Origin: Cinclus cinclus
Lineage: Eukaryota > Chordata > Aves > Passeriformes > Cinclidae
Length of the DNA stretch: 64,000 bases
NCBI RefSeq assembly: GCF_963662255.1
Contig: NC_085049.1
Span: forward strand, 20,120,142 to 20,184,141
Direction of reading: 5' to 3'
The stretch's first letter is position 1, and each line of letters opens with the position of its first letter. A program made the position numbers and the translations under genes. This document shows positions 24,763 to 39,700 of this stretch, one piece after another. Under the pieces are notes generated by a model. The model did no database searches and was not told the origin of the DNA. It was given only the letters and a program-made list of their open reading frames with translations.

Positions 24763-27700
24763 CTGTCAAGTAAAGAGAAGGGGAGAGAGAAGGAAAGACT
24801 GAGAATACATTCAAAGTGGTGTCAAACATCTCTCCAAACATCCTTTGGTGCCTTGGGTGCACATTCTGCTCAAATGAAGTATGTTCTCCTTTGGGGAAAG
24901 CAAAACCACAGCTTAACAAATGGAGTAATCAGCAGTGCTGCACATATTGCAGCAGCTGTCTGAGGGAACAATATTCTTCCCAGGCAAATACATTTGGAGG
25001 ATGTTTCCAACTCCAGCCCGTAGATAGCTTGGCTGAAACACCTTCTGCACTCCACAGAGATGCCTGGCATGGGAGTGTAATAGCTGTGTTATTGAAAGTA
25101 CAGAAGGCACCACTCAGGTCTCTCACTCTTACCAAAGGACCCTGATAAATGCTCAGTGGGGGAACCTCACCAGGATGCATTTCGTATGTGCCACACATTT
25201 CAGGGAATAGGCACTGTGAAGATGCATTAATCTCACTGAACATGATATTAACATTTTTCCAGCAGAAAACCTTGCTCCAAGACAAAACTGTTACACCAGA
25301 GCACTCACAAGAAAGTTCTCATCTCTCAGGGTGACCAAACTGCATTGTATGAAATAAAAACTTCCATGCAAATGGACACAAGAGCAGAAGCTAAACAAAG
25401 GTATCCAAATCCTCCGTTTCTCCAAGAAGAGATGGGAAGAATCAGTAATATCCTTTCCCTTCCCAACCATGGACTGCTGCATCCAGCACCCCATTCTTCT
25501 GTGAGGGACAGACCTACACCCTGAGTTTGTCTGCCAGGTGAAAGGGGACAGTGGCCTCTAATACCTAAAACCTGTTTTCTTCCTCCCACTGAGCCCAGGA
25601 TTCTGACCAAACTGATTACTTGTCTGCAGATTGCTCCTCTTTGGCAATGGTACAGACTGCCCTAGGGGTGGGGATTCTCCACAATCTCCCAGTTCCTGGG
25701 GAGCTGGGAAATGCTCACTTGAAAATCAACTTTTTTGGAAAGCAACTGTGTGGAGCTGCTTGGAGATTGGTTTAGAGAGACGAAATTTCAGATGAAAGAT
25801 AAATTATGTTCTGTTTTTACCATTGCAGCTGAGGGGTGTATGAGAATGTTCTTTTTCATATAAATCTCTGTTAAAATGTCAGAATGAAATTGCTCTGTGC
25901 TGGGACACCTTTAATTTATTTTCTCCTTTCAAGTGGATCCATTTCCAATAAATATAATCATTGGCTCATATTACCATTTAAATAAGTGTTGGCCACTGAA
26001 ATAACCCGATTCTTAATAACCCGGTAGAAATCTTACTGATTTTGACAGCCATGACACACACCTGATAGCTGACAGCTTTTCTTTCCAAATTCTTCAGCCC
26101 ACTGCACTCTCCTACCTACTATATGCATATGTGGTTCCATTAGTGCTATACACATGGTCAGGGAATATACAGTGATGCCTTTTAATAAGCTATTGCTTTT
26201 CATTCCACTCTGTTTTACATGATAAACATTTTAACATGCCCCCTCTGAATAACTGCAATGGTAAAACAAGCAGTGACCAGTTACTCCTGCAGCTGCCACT
26301 TTGATTTTTTTTTCAAGGTGAGGAAGTGTCAAATATTTATTGAGGCCTCCATGCAAACCAAGTTACCTCTCAGGAGGGAGGTAGCCCCAGATAGTTCCTT
26401 CAGCCATGAAGGGTAGGAATTAGCCTTTGAATTAAGCCCATTAAGCCAGAGACTGCTCCTCAAAGCACAACATGTATGGAGGATAACTCCAGACAACACT
26501 GAGCTCTGAAATTAGTTTGGAGAGACAAAACAGTCCATGTCCAGTCATGGAGAGATGCTACAACATTCAGCAAAAATGGTTATTTCTACTTAATATCAAG
26601 AGGTTTGAGCTAATGGACAAGCAGCTACCACTGGAGGATATGCTTGTGACTGAACTTTTCACCTAGAGGATTGAAGTGCCTTGAAGTCATTGAGTAGCTC
26701 AGAGCAATGGATGCAACTACAAGGAAGGCAGCCATAGCTATTTGTGGAGTTTTGTGTGTGTTTTGGCATGGGAATTCAAGTGATTTCTCCTCCTCAGCCT
26801 GCCAAAGTGGCTTGCTTTTGTGCATAAAGAAAATGCACTTGCACTTCCTCAGAGAGAAACACATTCACACTTGAAAATCTATTGCTTGGTAGCTTGAATA
26901 ATTTTCTAGACACAAAGTACCATTCTTCTGGTCTTAAATTCTTTATAAACATCTCTTCAGGAGACTCTGTGTCCCCATCAGGTGTCCTACCTTCACTGCA
27001 CTGTTGAGAAGTCGATCTTTTTCTTCTAACTGTCTATGCTCACTCTTCAGCTCACTGCTTCTCTTTAATAACTTTCGCTTCTCTTCTTCCTTGACTGTGG
27101 AACAATAAGATTGAGGACGCAGAGGTTAAGAAAACGATGTACTGTGTGCTTGAGGACAGAAAGCAGAAGCAGGTATTTTGTATAGTGAGTTTAGGGTCTC
27201 ATTAGCCTTTTGTCAGCAGGTACAGCCAAAGAAATCTGGAGTTTCTACTTGCAGGCATTTCTTCATTAAAACAGTGGTCAGGCATTGCAAGGGGCTGCCT
27301 AGGCAGGCAATGGAGTCCTCATCCCTGGAGGTGTCCATGGAACAGCTGGACATGGCATTCAGTGCTCTGGGCTGGTTGGCAAGGTGGGATCAATTACATG
27401 TTGGACTCAGTGAACCTGGAGGTCTTTTCCAACCTAAATGGTTCTGGAATTCTGTGCATGTGTCTATGTCAATGGTTAGCACACGGGAGGACAACCCAAA
27501 AGGTACAGTGCACCTTTAAGGTGAATTAAAATTCATCCTTAGACCACATGTGATCCTGGAGGTCTCCAAGAAAGAGGTAGGTGAATGGTATTTAGGAAGA
27601 GGCCAGGCCCTTGGAATGGCAATAGTTAGTGACCCTGGCAGAAAAGCAAAATTATAACTGTGCCAGACCTCCATAAATGTCCTTACAAATAAGATCTAAT

Positions 27701-30700
27701 GCCCCAAACAGCCTATTGTAACAGTGCAACAGGGAATTAGAAAAGAATAATGCTCAATGCAAGCTGTCACACAGTATGTGACTCAAGTGGCTGCCACACT
27801 ACACTGAAACAATTAGAAGCTGGTATTGCTGTGGTGTCTGGGACACTAGTCTGGCATTGTGCTATACATCCAATGACATGGATCTGCTTATCCTGTCTCT
27901 GCTTCACAGTGATTCTGCCTCAAAATCCTGTTTTCAGCACTGCTCCAGGGAAGGCACCACTTTGATGACAGCTTCTTCTCTAAGTTCCTGAGAGATCACT
28001 CTCAACTTCCTTACAGAGAGAAGATGGCAAAGGAGAAGATCAAGGGAAAGAGGAGAGAAAAAGTCTGCTCTCCCCAGTCACTTATGGCCCTATGACCTAC
28101 ACCATCAGACCTGGCAGCATTGTAATACTACTTTGATATTTCAGCTAAAGACTCAAATGGCAGGGCCTACCATGAACGGGGAATCACTTGTCAGTGACTG
28201 AGTTAATCCCTACCTGTTTTATGAGTAACATAGGAGTGAACAATAGCCAGAGTTCCAGTCCATGGCACATTGTCATCTTTCTTTAACACCTATAAGCCCA
28301 GGAAACAATAAATGGTTAGGATTCCAAAAAAACACACATTAATATTTGCTCCAGCCTTGCAGTTTGGTCAGGGTCTTGGTTCCTTGTCTCAGAATATAAA
28401 AGTGATCTTAAGGCTAAGCACAAGGAACTCTATGGCACAGAATCTACGCTTTAGTGACACTCTAATGTTTTAGTAATATTTTCTTACTTGTGCAATGAGC
28501 ATTATTCACAGCAACTAGTCAGTTTAGCATATATCACATAACTGTGATAAACAGTTGTGTGTAACAAACATGATTTAAAGAAAAGGAAGTTTTCTCCTCA
28601 CACCTTTCAGATCCACTGGTGAACAGTGTCTTCTTCTGATACTGCCTCCCTCATATCTAAGAACTACATTCTTTGTCTGGCTACATAGTGGTGGTGTTAC
28701 TATAAAGAAAGGAGCTGAAGGCACAGTAGAGACATTTTAAGAGGACAATTCTTAGCGATTACAGGCAAGCTACAGAACTCCATGTATGTTTTAACTATAG
28801 GATGGTGAAAAACACCAGAAATCAATACCGCAAACTGCACTAAAAACCTCTCAGTACTTCTTTATCTAATGCAGTCCGCTGAACTACGACCATAGGTTAG
28901 ATTTGTTTAGGAGTACACAAATTCGAGGTGTCTCCCATTTTCCCTTCTTGGTACATCATGTTCCATGTAGCTTACCTTCTGTTGGCACTTTGGGCAGACC
29001 CAGAGCCCTTTGGGTGCAGTTTTGAGGGGTGGGTCCAAGCAGTTGAGGTGATATGCTCTGGGACATGTGCCACAGGGCTGCAAGTTAACTCCACACTTGC
29101 AAGCAGTGCAGTGTTCATCGTGATGGATCTCATTCTGCAAGAGAAGGGTGCCCTGGGTAAAGTCAATCCATTGAGAACTTCTCTCTATACAGCATTCAAA
29201 GCCTCTACTGCAGCAGACAGGCTCCTTCAAACACGAAATCTAATTGTCAAAAGGACCCTGACAGACACAGAAGACAGAAATAATAGATATATGATAGCAA
29301 CAAATACAAACAACAATTGAGCCAGAAGCAAGTTTCATAAATTGAAACAGAAACACAAAGTCCAACTAATCAAACACAGGAGAGAATTGACGAATATAGC
29401 CAGATTGTGATATAGGAATTATTTTCCTTTTTTCTTTGCCAGTGTGTTCCTACAACACATGAATCCCCATGCATGGCTCTGTCCTGGATCAGAATTAATG
29501 TGGGGATCACTTGTCCTTCATGCCCAAAGCAGACGGAAGCAAGCAAGAAAAGGGTTCTGGGGTTCTTCCCAGTTGCATGATTCATGCCCATTGCCTCAAA
29601 AGGCAGCTGGGGAAACAAGGAGGCTGGAGCACAGCCTTGGGCTATATACCCTCTTTTGTGAACTCCTCTGGCCTCTATCTCCCTGGCACTAATTGTTTTC
29701 TGCTCAGATTTGCTCTGACAGCCTTTCTCCAATAAGACTGATTAGGGCTTTGTCTGAAGCAATACGTAACATGAACTAAGACTCATCAACAAAGTTATAA
29801 TGTTATGTAATAGATTGCTATGCTAATCTGGTGGCAATATAATTACTCTTTTTAATAAAGGAGACACTGATTTTGAAACTCTCATTGTTTCAAAACTTGT
29901 GAATCTTTACAAAAAATCAAAAATTTCCTACTGGCTTTGCAGGAAGTAGAATAGTAATTTTATATTTTTTTTAATTCCACAAGCATGTTTTCATTTTTAG
30001 GAATAGCGATTAAAAATTACTATTAAATTACTATTAGTAATTAAATTTCATGGAAGTTTTATGCAGGCTCGAATTCTAAACCAGTCCTGTCAAAAAATCA
30101 CTCTCCAAAATATTACTCTTTATAAACTACGTGCTCAATGGATCCTAATTTTAACCACAATGTAAAGACATTTAATCTTTACAAACTAAAGTGATTACTC
30201 ATTTTTCTTATAAAATTTTCATTTACCTCATAAATCTGCACTAGGAATTTCTCAATCAGTGGAATCAACAAAGGGACTAAACATGTCTTCCATATGAAAG
30301 TCCAAGAGTTCATCTCTTTGAAATTCTAGTCAAGGATTCAAAGATTTAGTTAAGTGGGAGAAGAGAATATTGCAGTTAGGTACCTCAAGAGTGACTACAA
30401 TAATCAGAAGCAAGCACTGAATACACAGTGATGAGAAAGATACCTGCTAATACACCAACTTTGCCACACATACCTTCCAGAATGGATCTTCATTTGCTAG
30501 CATGTAAAAGAAGGACAGAAAACAGATTAGTGGAAAATACATTGCTGCAGCAGTAGCTAGTTCTATGCTTTGGGAGTAATTTTAATCAAGATGTGGCATG
30601 GGAGATCAGGACATTGCCAAAATCAATGCAGGCAAGAAAGAATATAACAGCAAGCAGTGGAATTAGCATTTGAGATTTAAAAATGTACATTGCAGGGATA

Positions 30701-33700
30701 CCATGTCCAAAAGTCTGATGCTAAAATGTCATAGTATTTGAAATTTTCAGAAATTTTCATGCAGAACTCCTCTCTACGTGCCACTAGTCAAAAAGTCTTC
30801 CTAAAGCACTTCAGCATGCTGGGTGTTGAAAACTATGGCCCTGAACCAGCAATGTACTTAACATGGAGTATGAAATAGGTGGCTCCAACTAACAGTTAAA
30901 CACAGAGTTAAATGTTGAGCTGATTCCTGGACAAAATCCTGTGGGATTCGTCCTGATAGTATCATTAACTCCTTCCCATCAAACCCAGAACACCAGTGAC
31001 CTTTGGATGAATTGAGTCTGTAATGATTTTATTCACACCCTGATATGAACAAGAACCAGTAGAGCTATTTGGAAAGCAGCCCAAGCCTTCCATTAAAAAA
31101 AAATTAAAAAAAATTAAAATTGTGGAATTCAACACATTTTGGTCCAAAAATAAAAAGCCAGAAAAAATCAACAGTTTTATGGAAACTCCACAGTGTGTTG
31201 CAATTTTTGCTGCTGATTTAATAGAATCACAGAATATCCTAAGAAGGAAGGCACCCATCAGGACCATCGAGTCCAGCTCCTGGCCCTGCACAGACACCCC
31301 AACAATCCCACCCTCTTCATCCCTGAGAGCATTGTCCAAACATTCCTGGAGCTGTGGCAGCCTCAGGGCTGTGACCATTCCCTGGGGAGCCTGGGCAGTG
31401 CCCAAAACCCTGTGGGGCAAGATATCCAGCCTAATATGCCCCTGGAACAGGTCCAGCCGTTCACTTGGGTTCTTGCAAGGGGCTGGAGCACACTTTCCCA
31501 ATGAAAAACACTTAATGGACAGGCTTTTATTTGGATTAAAGTGGAGACAACCAAACTGATATTTCTCTCCTGTCCTGCTTGAGGTCCCTCTGATCAGAGT
31601 GAGAATATAGCTGTTCCATTGTGATCCCTCATATCAGACCCACCTGAAGTCCCCTCCTGCTGTTACACAGTGGTTTTACACACTGATGTGTGCACAGGCA
31701 TGAAGATGTACACATGCTGGCCTCACATACATGTGGGAATTGGAACTCAAGAATAAAGAAACAGCCTCACCTAACTTGGATCACAGCTTGTAAATCCCCA
31801 TGTCCTCTGCTAACAGCACACAGTGCTGCCACTCCTGCACAGAGTGCAAGAACGGGGCAAACACTGAGTAAATCCAGAAGCATCCTTCTGATGCTGGCAG
31901 TTTATGGGCTTCCCTAACCCTGAGCTTGCATCTTCATTTTTATATTTAACAGCCTTTGATCGATTTTTTTTCTTCCATAGATTTCTCTACTTCTTCTAAG
32001 AATTGTAGTATATTTTGGCAATGAGTTCCATAAATAATCACAGACCTATAAAATGTGTAGATGCTACTTCATACCCAAAAATACACACACAAAGATCCAC
32101 CACTGTATGACACCATGATTACTCAGGGGATATAAATGTTATTCAGATAAAAAGAGGCTTGATAATTGATGAATCTTTTGTACAAATGATACATGTCAGG
32201 GGATGTGACCTCATTTCAGATAAGACATTTTAGTATAAATGAATCCTGATTAATTAACATTTTGATCAAAATTTACAAAAATTGTCCTCTTCTGTATTTA
32301 CAGAAATGACAGTTGTTTCCTGGACATCGTGGGGATTTTTTTCTAGTTTGTTTACTTGTCTTTTCAGCTCACTTTTGCTACAAAGTTTTAAACTTCTCAA
32401 AACATTTCCACTTCCCTCTTCTATTTGCTGAAAAAATAAACTGAGGACAATATTTTTAAAGGAGCATTTTGTAAGAGAAGGGGCTGGAGAACTTAATCAC
32501 TGCAGAGCCAAGCAATCTGGGACAGCACCTGCCTTCTGTTTAGCACTTGCAAAACATCCAGGAAAACAGTGCTGGTGCCAAAAAAATCCTTGCAGAGGTG
32601 GGGAATTCTGCTATAAAGAAGTCCATCTCAACATTCTCAGAACATGCAGAACTCTAGCACATATTCTGGGAAAACCAAAGATACAGGACTCAAAGAGGAA
32701 TTAATGATTAAGGAGAGAGGTTGCTGATTTCCAGGAAGCACCAAGACAGTTGCATCAGTAGAGCTCTGTCATTTGCCTACTTCCTTGCAAATAAAATGAG
32801 AAACATGTCATGAAAAGAAGGTCAGAGATATCAAACCCTAACTTAAACCCACCAAGGGGCTGGCAGCACAACTTACTAACAATGCCATTCTGTCCTGATT
32901 TCTCACATGTATTTAAATAGGAAAACCAAGTGCTATGATAAGACAAACAATAAATTACAATTTTAATTTTGAAGATAAAACTAAGCCAGGAATAATGTTC
33001 TTTCCAGTGGGGCTCACATGAGCCTGGCTTCCTGCTAAGAGGCATGTCATCATAGCTGTTTACTGTAATAACCTCTCCTGTCCTCTGAGACCAAACACAT
33101 TACAGGCATATGGTAAGTAGGCCAAGTGTCTGTATCTGGCATGTGAAGTTTTGAAGGCAGAGAGAAGAACCACTCCCTTTCAGTCGGTGCTCCTGTGGTG
33201 CAGGAAGTCAAGGCAGAGGCAGAAAGGTGAATCTCAAGCATGAAACATGACACTTGAGAGGGCAATCAAGCAAACACTGAAAAACTGTCAGAACTTCATG
33301 TCTCAATTATAATTATCCCTGCAAATACTCCTGATACTGAAATAATATTTAACTTACAAAAAGGTGTTTCTTCCTTTACCTCTAATGCATCTCAGTAGAG
33401 AATAAGTTATAAAGGCAAAACAAGGGCAAGGACAGAATCAAATTTCTTTACTGGCTTTGTCTCCTTTTCTGAAATCCAAGTTTCTCACTTTCTTCCTTAG
33501 CACACTACATGGGTCTTGTCTGAAGAACTAAACTATACTCAACATTCTCTGTGTTTCACCTCACATGTCCCAACTCTTTGTCTTCTCTGTGTTGTACTTT
33601 TTTTCCTGAAATGTGCTTCTTCCCATGAGCTAATCATCAGCATCCCCAAAAGGCTCCTCTGAGTTGTTTATTCTTAAGGCATTTACTATTAAGTTTCAGA

Positions 33701-36700
33701 TTTGAAGTTCTTATAAATACAAGACTGGAAGGCATCTTCAACATCATCAGGTCTAAATTTATGGCTCTACCTCTCAGAATCAGAAAAACTGTTTTTCAGC
33801 CCTTGTTATTGAAGCAAAAGTTGTGGGAAATATATAGTGCTTGACGATGGAGAGCAGTTTCTTAAAGCTGGTGGAAAGAGGCAAATGAAAAGTCCAAAAT
33901 AGTAAGTATTTTTCAATATATATTTTTAAGTACTTGGGGTTGGCAACACTACTCTCACTGCATGGTGCTTAAAGTGCCAGAGATCAGATTTAACACTCAT
34001 TGCAGAGGCTTTGGATCCACTTCTATACAACTGTGACCTTTAGCCTTATCCTACCATTGTTTTTGCAGGAAAACCATCTATTTTCACTCCATATTAAAAA
34101 CCAGGGATATTTCACAATGTAATGTCCTATGGTATCCTAACAGTAACTCATATGAAATCCTATTATTACATTTTAACATGTCATTAGAATAGTAGTATAA
34201 TAATTTAAAAATATGCTTACCTCTCGTTGAAAGGAACAAGGGGTTATTCAAATAATTTGATGCAAGACGTTTCCGCTACAAGAGAAAAGAAACCAGCCCA
34301 CATGTCATTGCAAAGCGCTCTGGTTTTCTCTTACAATTCGGATTATCAATCTCCATGGGCTTACCTCATACCTAACCAGCTCTCCAAAAGCTATTTAGAC
34401 TGACCACTGGCACAGTCAGACAAACAGTTGCATGATTTACCTTTCTAACAAGTTTTTCATAGAGCAGTTTATTGTGCATTAGATTTTATTAAGAATAGAG
34501 AAATACAAATTGTAAATGTTATTGGTGGGGTTGCAGGATAAATTGCATGGGCTGGCAAGAGGAAGACTACAGCAGAACTAACTCTGAGCCCAACAATGTC
34601 CATAAGGGAAAATCATTGCTGTGATTTTATATCTTTATTTGCATATATAGAAATGGTGATGGATTTCTCACTTGCAGGAAAATCTCTACTGTCTTTGTGA
34701 CACCTGCCTACAGTTCAGAGGAGCATACTGCATTTGCAAGCAACGAGTGAGTGCCTTAGCAAAATATTTCCCTTTCAGAAGTGAATGTGCAGGACCTTGA
34801 AGAGCTGTCAGTGATCTCAATCTGCTGAGATCACCAAACTTACGGAGAGCACCTCAAACCTGTCTGAGATGTTTAACTCATCTAATGCAGCCCATGGCCA
34901 GCCTGTCTGATGGTACAAGCTGTGGTCAGTAGCAAGCCAGGCTTCATTAATAGTCTAGACAACCCCGAATTGTTGCTCTGAGCTACCCCAGTACTTGTAG
35001 GGGTAGCAGGACTGGAAACAGCACCATCTTCCTCCACTAGATGTTGCAAGATTCTGCTTGGAAGAAAATTAGAGGGGTTTTGCTACTAAATTATTTATTC
35101 TGTGGTGAACAAACTATTCTCTTATATCTGCCAGTCTGTTAATTAATAGATATTTGAATAGATGTTTCTTTCTTCAAAAAATAACCAGCTTGAAACAAGC
35201 CTTTTCTATTAAAAAAAAAGTCTACTGAGGGTAGGAAAATAAAACGATATCTCTTTTTTTTAAGAACAAAGCCTTGAAAAGCAAAAGCACATTATTCAAG
35301 TGAAGACATAAGACCATGATCACATCTTTGCGATCGAAGTTAGTATCAGAACTACAAATGCTGAGCTCCTGCCAATTTAAGGAGTGTTGGCAAATAAAAA
35401 GTCTAATCTATATGCAATTTCAATTTAAACAATCATGAATTAAAGATCATCCAGTAGACTAAATTGAATTGCACAAAAATGCCTGAAATGTCACAAATAC
35501 CTCAACTCACTGATTAGCAAATCAGTCTGAGCAGCTAATTGATCAGAGAAAAACCATCTGCCTCCATTTTACTTGAATGGCATTCCCCATGGTCAGTAGT
35601 TAATGACAGTTCCTAATGAGGACACAGCTGATCAGCCACAGGAGTCTTTCACAGACATTTATTTCTCCATGCCATCCTTTATTTCAGCATATGCTTTTGA
35701 GAATAGATACGATGAGAAGTACAAACTAGGGATGTAGCAGGCCTTCTTCCACCTCTGCTCCAAGGTAATAGAGCTTGTCACAAACACCAATCTGGCTACA
35801 GCTATAAAAACTCTGAAAACTACTCTAAAAATACTCTGCAAGTATTTTAATAATCAGGACAAAAACATCTGAGGAGCTACAGATTTAATGCTAGGAAGGC
35901 TAAAGTTCCTACCGTGTTAAATACTGCACATATGGACATCAGTATTTGCACTGAAGAAAACAGTTGAGGAATTCTGAAGAATTTAAGTGCCCAGAGCTGC
36001 TCTGGAGTATAAAAATCTCCAATGCTTTCACAAAAAGAACAATCAAGCGACTCAGCAGTTTGACTGCAGCAGTGGGTTTCCTCTTAGCCTCATCTGCTAT
36101 CTGTTTGCTATCTGCCAACCAAGACAGAAATCTTGAAATACTGGCATACCAGAAATTCTTCATCACTTATGCCTAAATAGAGAACAATCACTTTCCTTAG
36201 TCTTAGAGGACTCAGAACACAGAGGAGACTTGCTTAAACAGAGAGCTGGCTGCAACTGAGTTTCATGTCATTTCAGAAAGTTCAGCCAGTAAAATCAAAC
36301 TGTGCTGAAATTTTAAAGGTGAGTTTTTAATTAGCTGAATAAATGCATATATGTTAATTTAGAAACAAAGAAAAAAAATCATAAGAAGTAAAGCCTATTT
36401 ATATGCTACTTTTACATCAAGTTTTCAATCTGATATTATGCAGGACCAAATTCTGATGCTACTGTAATTGCAACGGTGTAAGAGTAACAGACAACAGAGA
36501 TTATCCAGAGCATTTTACTTTTAATAATGCATTATTATATTTATTATGCAAACTTCTATACCCTTTGTAGACCACACTGATTCTTAAACCAACACACCCC
36601 ACCCCTTTTATGAATGTCACTAATAAAAAAGCAAAGATCTCCATTTATTATTTGGCACAAGGTAAGAGAAATAGCAATGCACATTTGAACATAATGCAGC

Positions 36701-39700
36701 ACTTCTGTTCTCCACTTATGATCTAAAGGGACTGGCTTTGTAGATAAAAGAGTAATTAGGTCCCACATTAATTTAGGCCTTTTGGCCTCTATTAAAACTA
36801 AGATGAAGTCTTGTTTGGACCAAGTAATATTCTGTAGTGAAAACCTGATGCTTAGCCACTGAGATATTTCTTTCTTTCTTTTCTACATCAGTATCTGTTT
36901 ACAAGTATCTGTGGTTCTGCATTCATATATATTTTTGTAGTAAGAAACACTTAGACCTTTTATTGATATGAAATAGAACTCTGGTAAAAAAAGTGAATGA
37001 TAAAGTACCTCTGTTTCCAAGAGTCCACTGTAGGTTGGATTTGCTGTGCTTCTTCTCTTTCTTTCCTGACGCTTGCTCTGGATTTCTGTAACCATGGAAA
37101 GGAACATGAAATGTGTATTTCTCATTCATCAGGGAAAAATATAGATATAACTTGTTAAACAAAATGATCTTATCCTCAGCCCCTTGAGCTTTGTGCTCTG
37201 TTTCAGTTTCTAAAGTATAATTGGGTTGCATCAGCATTGATATTTGCTGCAGTTCAAGGTTTAACATTAATAAGCTTTTCCTTGTAAAAAGCATTTTTCA
37301 CAGGCATTTTTTTTTCTTCCTTCAAGGTAGACTTCTGCTGCCCTACAACAATTTTATCATGATCCCTTCAGACACATACTCAGCTAGCATCATCAGAGAA
37401 ACTTCAAAATACTGTTGATGTCTGCTATTAACAGAAGGGAAGCATTTAAAGCAATTAAGCCTTTAGTTGATATCATATGAAAGCACAGAGAACCTTCTAA
37501 AATCAATTTACATTGCTTTTCCCTCATGGAAGCTAGAAAAAGCATAGTTGAAATGGCACAATTGGATTCAGTTCTAACCAGAGTGTGATGATTTATCCAC
37601 CCAGAAGCATACAACTTCATAATCCTGAGCTTGCAAAATGTCATTATGAGTCATATATGTGTATATGTGTCACTGAAAACACCAGCAGACAGATGGGCTC
37701 TTTGGACTGCAGCCCACTTCTCCCTTCCACTAAACTTCCACAACTCCATTCCACTAAATGGTGACACCTACTGAAGGTGGCACATGCTGAGGACTGCATT
37801 TAGCAACCATGTGCACAATTTTGTAAACACAGAGAGATCACTCAGCCACAGAAATCTTTAGGTTTAATGCTACTTTGATCTGAGCCAGGATTCCATTTAC
37901 ATCATATGGAATTTCCTTTTCCAGCTCTTGACATCAGTTCAGAATGCTGAAATTATTACAAGCACGTCTTTTAGAGCTTATTACGTTGATTATAAACCCC
38001 AGACATACTTCAGCAAGGAGAGTCACAGCATCCATCCCATGATATGAAGTGTGTGCTCTATTACAAAATATTCCCTATGTGAGTATTGTAAAGTAAAGTT
38101 TAGACTCTGCTCAGAGGACTCCCTCTGCAGAGGGATCTTGTTAGTCTAAATTCCCCCATGGTGGTGATGCCTCTGTTCTGTTTTGCTCTATCTCAGAAGA
38201 AGAGGAACTGGCAGGAGCATGTTCTTCAGAGCAGATGCCCTGGAGCACACTCAACAGAAACTCAGGACACCACCTGATTATGCAGGAGGTCTGGTGTCTT
38301 TCCTCAATGTCTGAGCTAAAGAGGTCTATCTCAGAACACCTCTGCACCAGAAAATGGCCTTCAGGGTATTGAGCAAGACCTCCCATCTGTAACCCAGCAG
38401 TAAGATACAGCTGAGCTTTCAGAGTGTTTATGATACTTGGGAACTTGATCCCCAGCACTTAGTTCTGGTTTCCAGTACCCTTTTCACACTTTTCTGGTTT
38501 CCAACACCCAAGTGTTGATCATTCCCATATACCATTTCAAGCATTGCTACAGTACAGGGTGTAGGTATTTTTGGTCATGTCTTGAACACGGTGTCCCTAG
38601 AGACGAGGCCAACAATTTGTATGGGTTTTGTACTGGCCTACCTTCCAACGTATGGATTTAAAATCTTTCCTTCACAAAAGACTATTGGCTAAGCCACTGT
38701 TCTTGGAAGAGAGGGATGCATCAGAGGGAAACTAGATGGACAAGAAAAACAGTAGAGCAACTATAAGCTGGGTTTTCCTATGGCACAGAGACATGTCTCC
38801 TCTCATGTTCAGAAAGTGTGTTCTCCTAGAGCAGTTCAGATAGCACAGGCAGGCTGGCACAAGCTGTCACATGCTGCCATGTGACTCAAGGGGCTGCACA
38901 GAATCTCATCACCAAGAAATGTGTGATCTGGAGCTGCACTGAGATGTGAGACAAATGCCTTGGCTGTAAGCACTGTAGCATCATATTAACATCCTGCACG
39001 TTATGCAGATTCCAAAACACAGGATCTTGTCTGGGAGGCAGTTCTGTCCTGCTGTGAAAATGCTTCCTATGAAATGCTCATGTGTCTGTGCTGAAATTTT
39101 CATCCCAAAGCTCCCAGGCTCTTTGAAATCATCTAAAGGGAATTATACCTCAGCAGCAGGATGAGTGCTACATGCAGATCCAGTGGCCTGTCAAAGCCAG
39201 AGAAGAGAGATGTTGTTCTTGATGTCAGTGTCAGTCCTTACAAGGGAAATGCTCTCAAGGCCCAAAGATAACAGAGATGTCACAGCTGAGGAACCTTGGT
39301 GCAGCAATAAAACAGAGGAAGAGGCCCTCAACTGACTCTTTCCTTTGTTCTCAGCAGTGTGAGCTGGAGCTGAGGCTCTTGCAGCCAGGCTCAGGACCCT
39401 TATCAGTGAATTCAGGGCCTGCAGCATCTTAGCACTGCCATGGCAGTGCAGAGAAAAAAACTGGATTTAGGGCATGCTTGGTCTTCCAGAAGTGTTCACA
39501 GGGATACAAGAATTTTGACTTTCAATGGCCCAGAAAAAGAAACAAAGAATTCAATGCAGCAGAATTTTCTTTGTATGTAACTGGGCCAAGCATCTCTTAA
39601 AAGGACAGTGATGGATCTGTTGCTCTCTGCTCTTCTTGGTCCCAGGTTATAGAGGAAATTTCTTTGGCACGTGCTCTCATCAAGGAAACTGAAAATATCT

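Larger units (their letters stand above)
30497..34220 (-). other. PHF21B: PHF21B intron (3724 bp) with CR1
   Basis: Holds the CR1 fragment at 31221-31460 and a possible older one near 33712. Confidence 0.85.

Noticed and set aside
30965..31559. Overlapping open frames of 178 (minus) and 145 (plus) codons
   Set aside because: Both run through a CR1 fragment inside a PHF21B intron and reflect the repeat's lack of stops.
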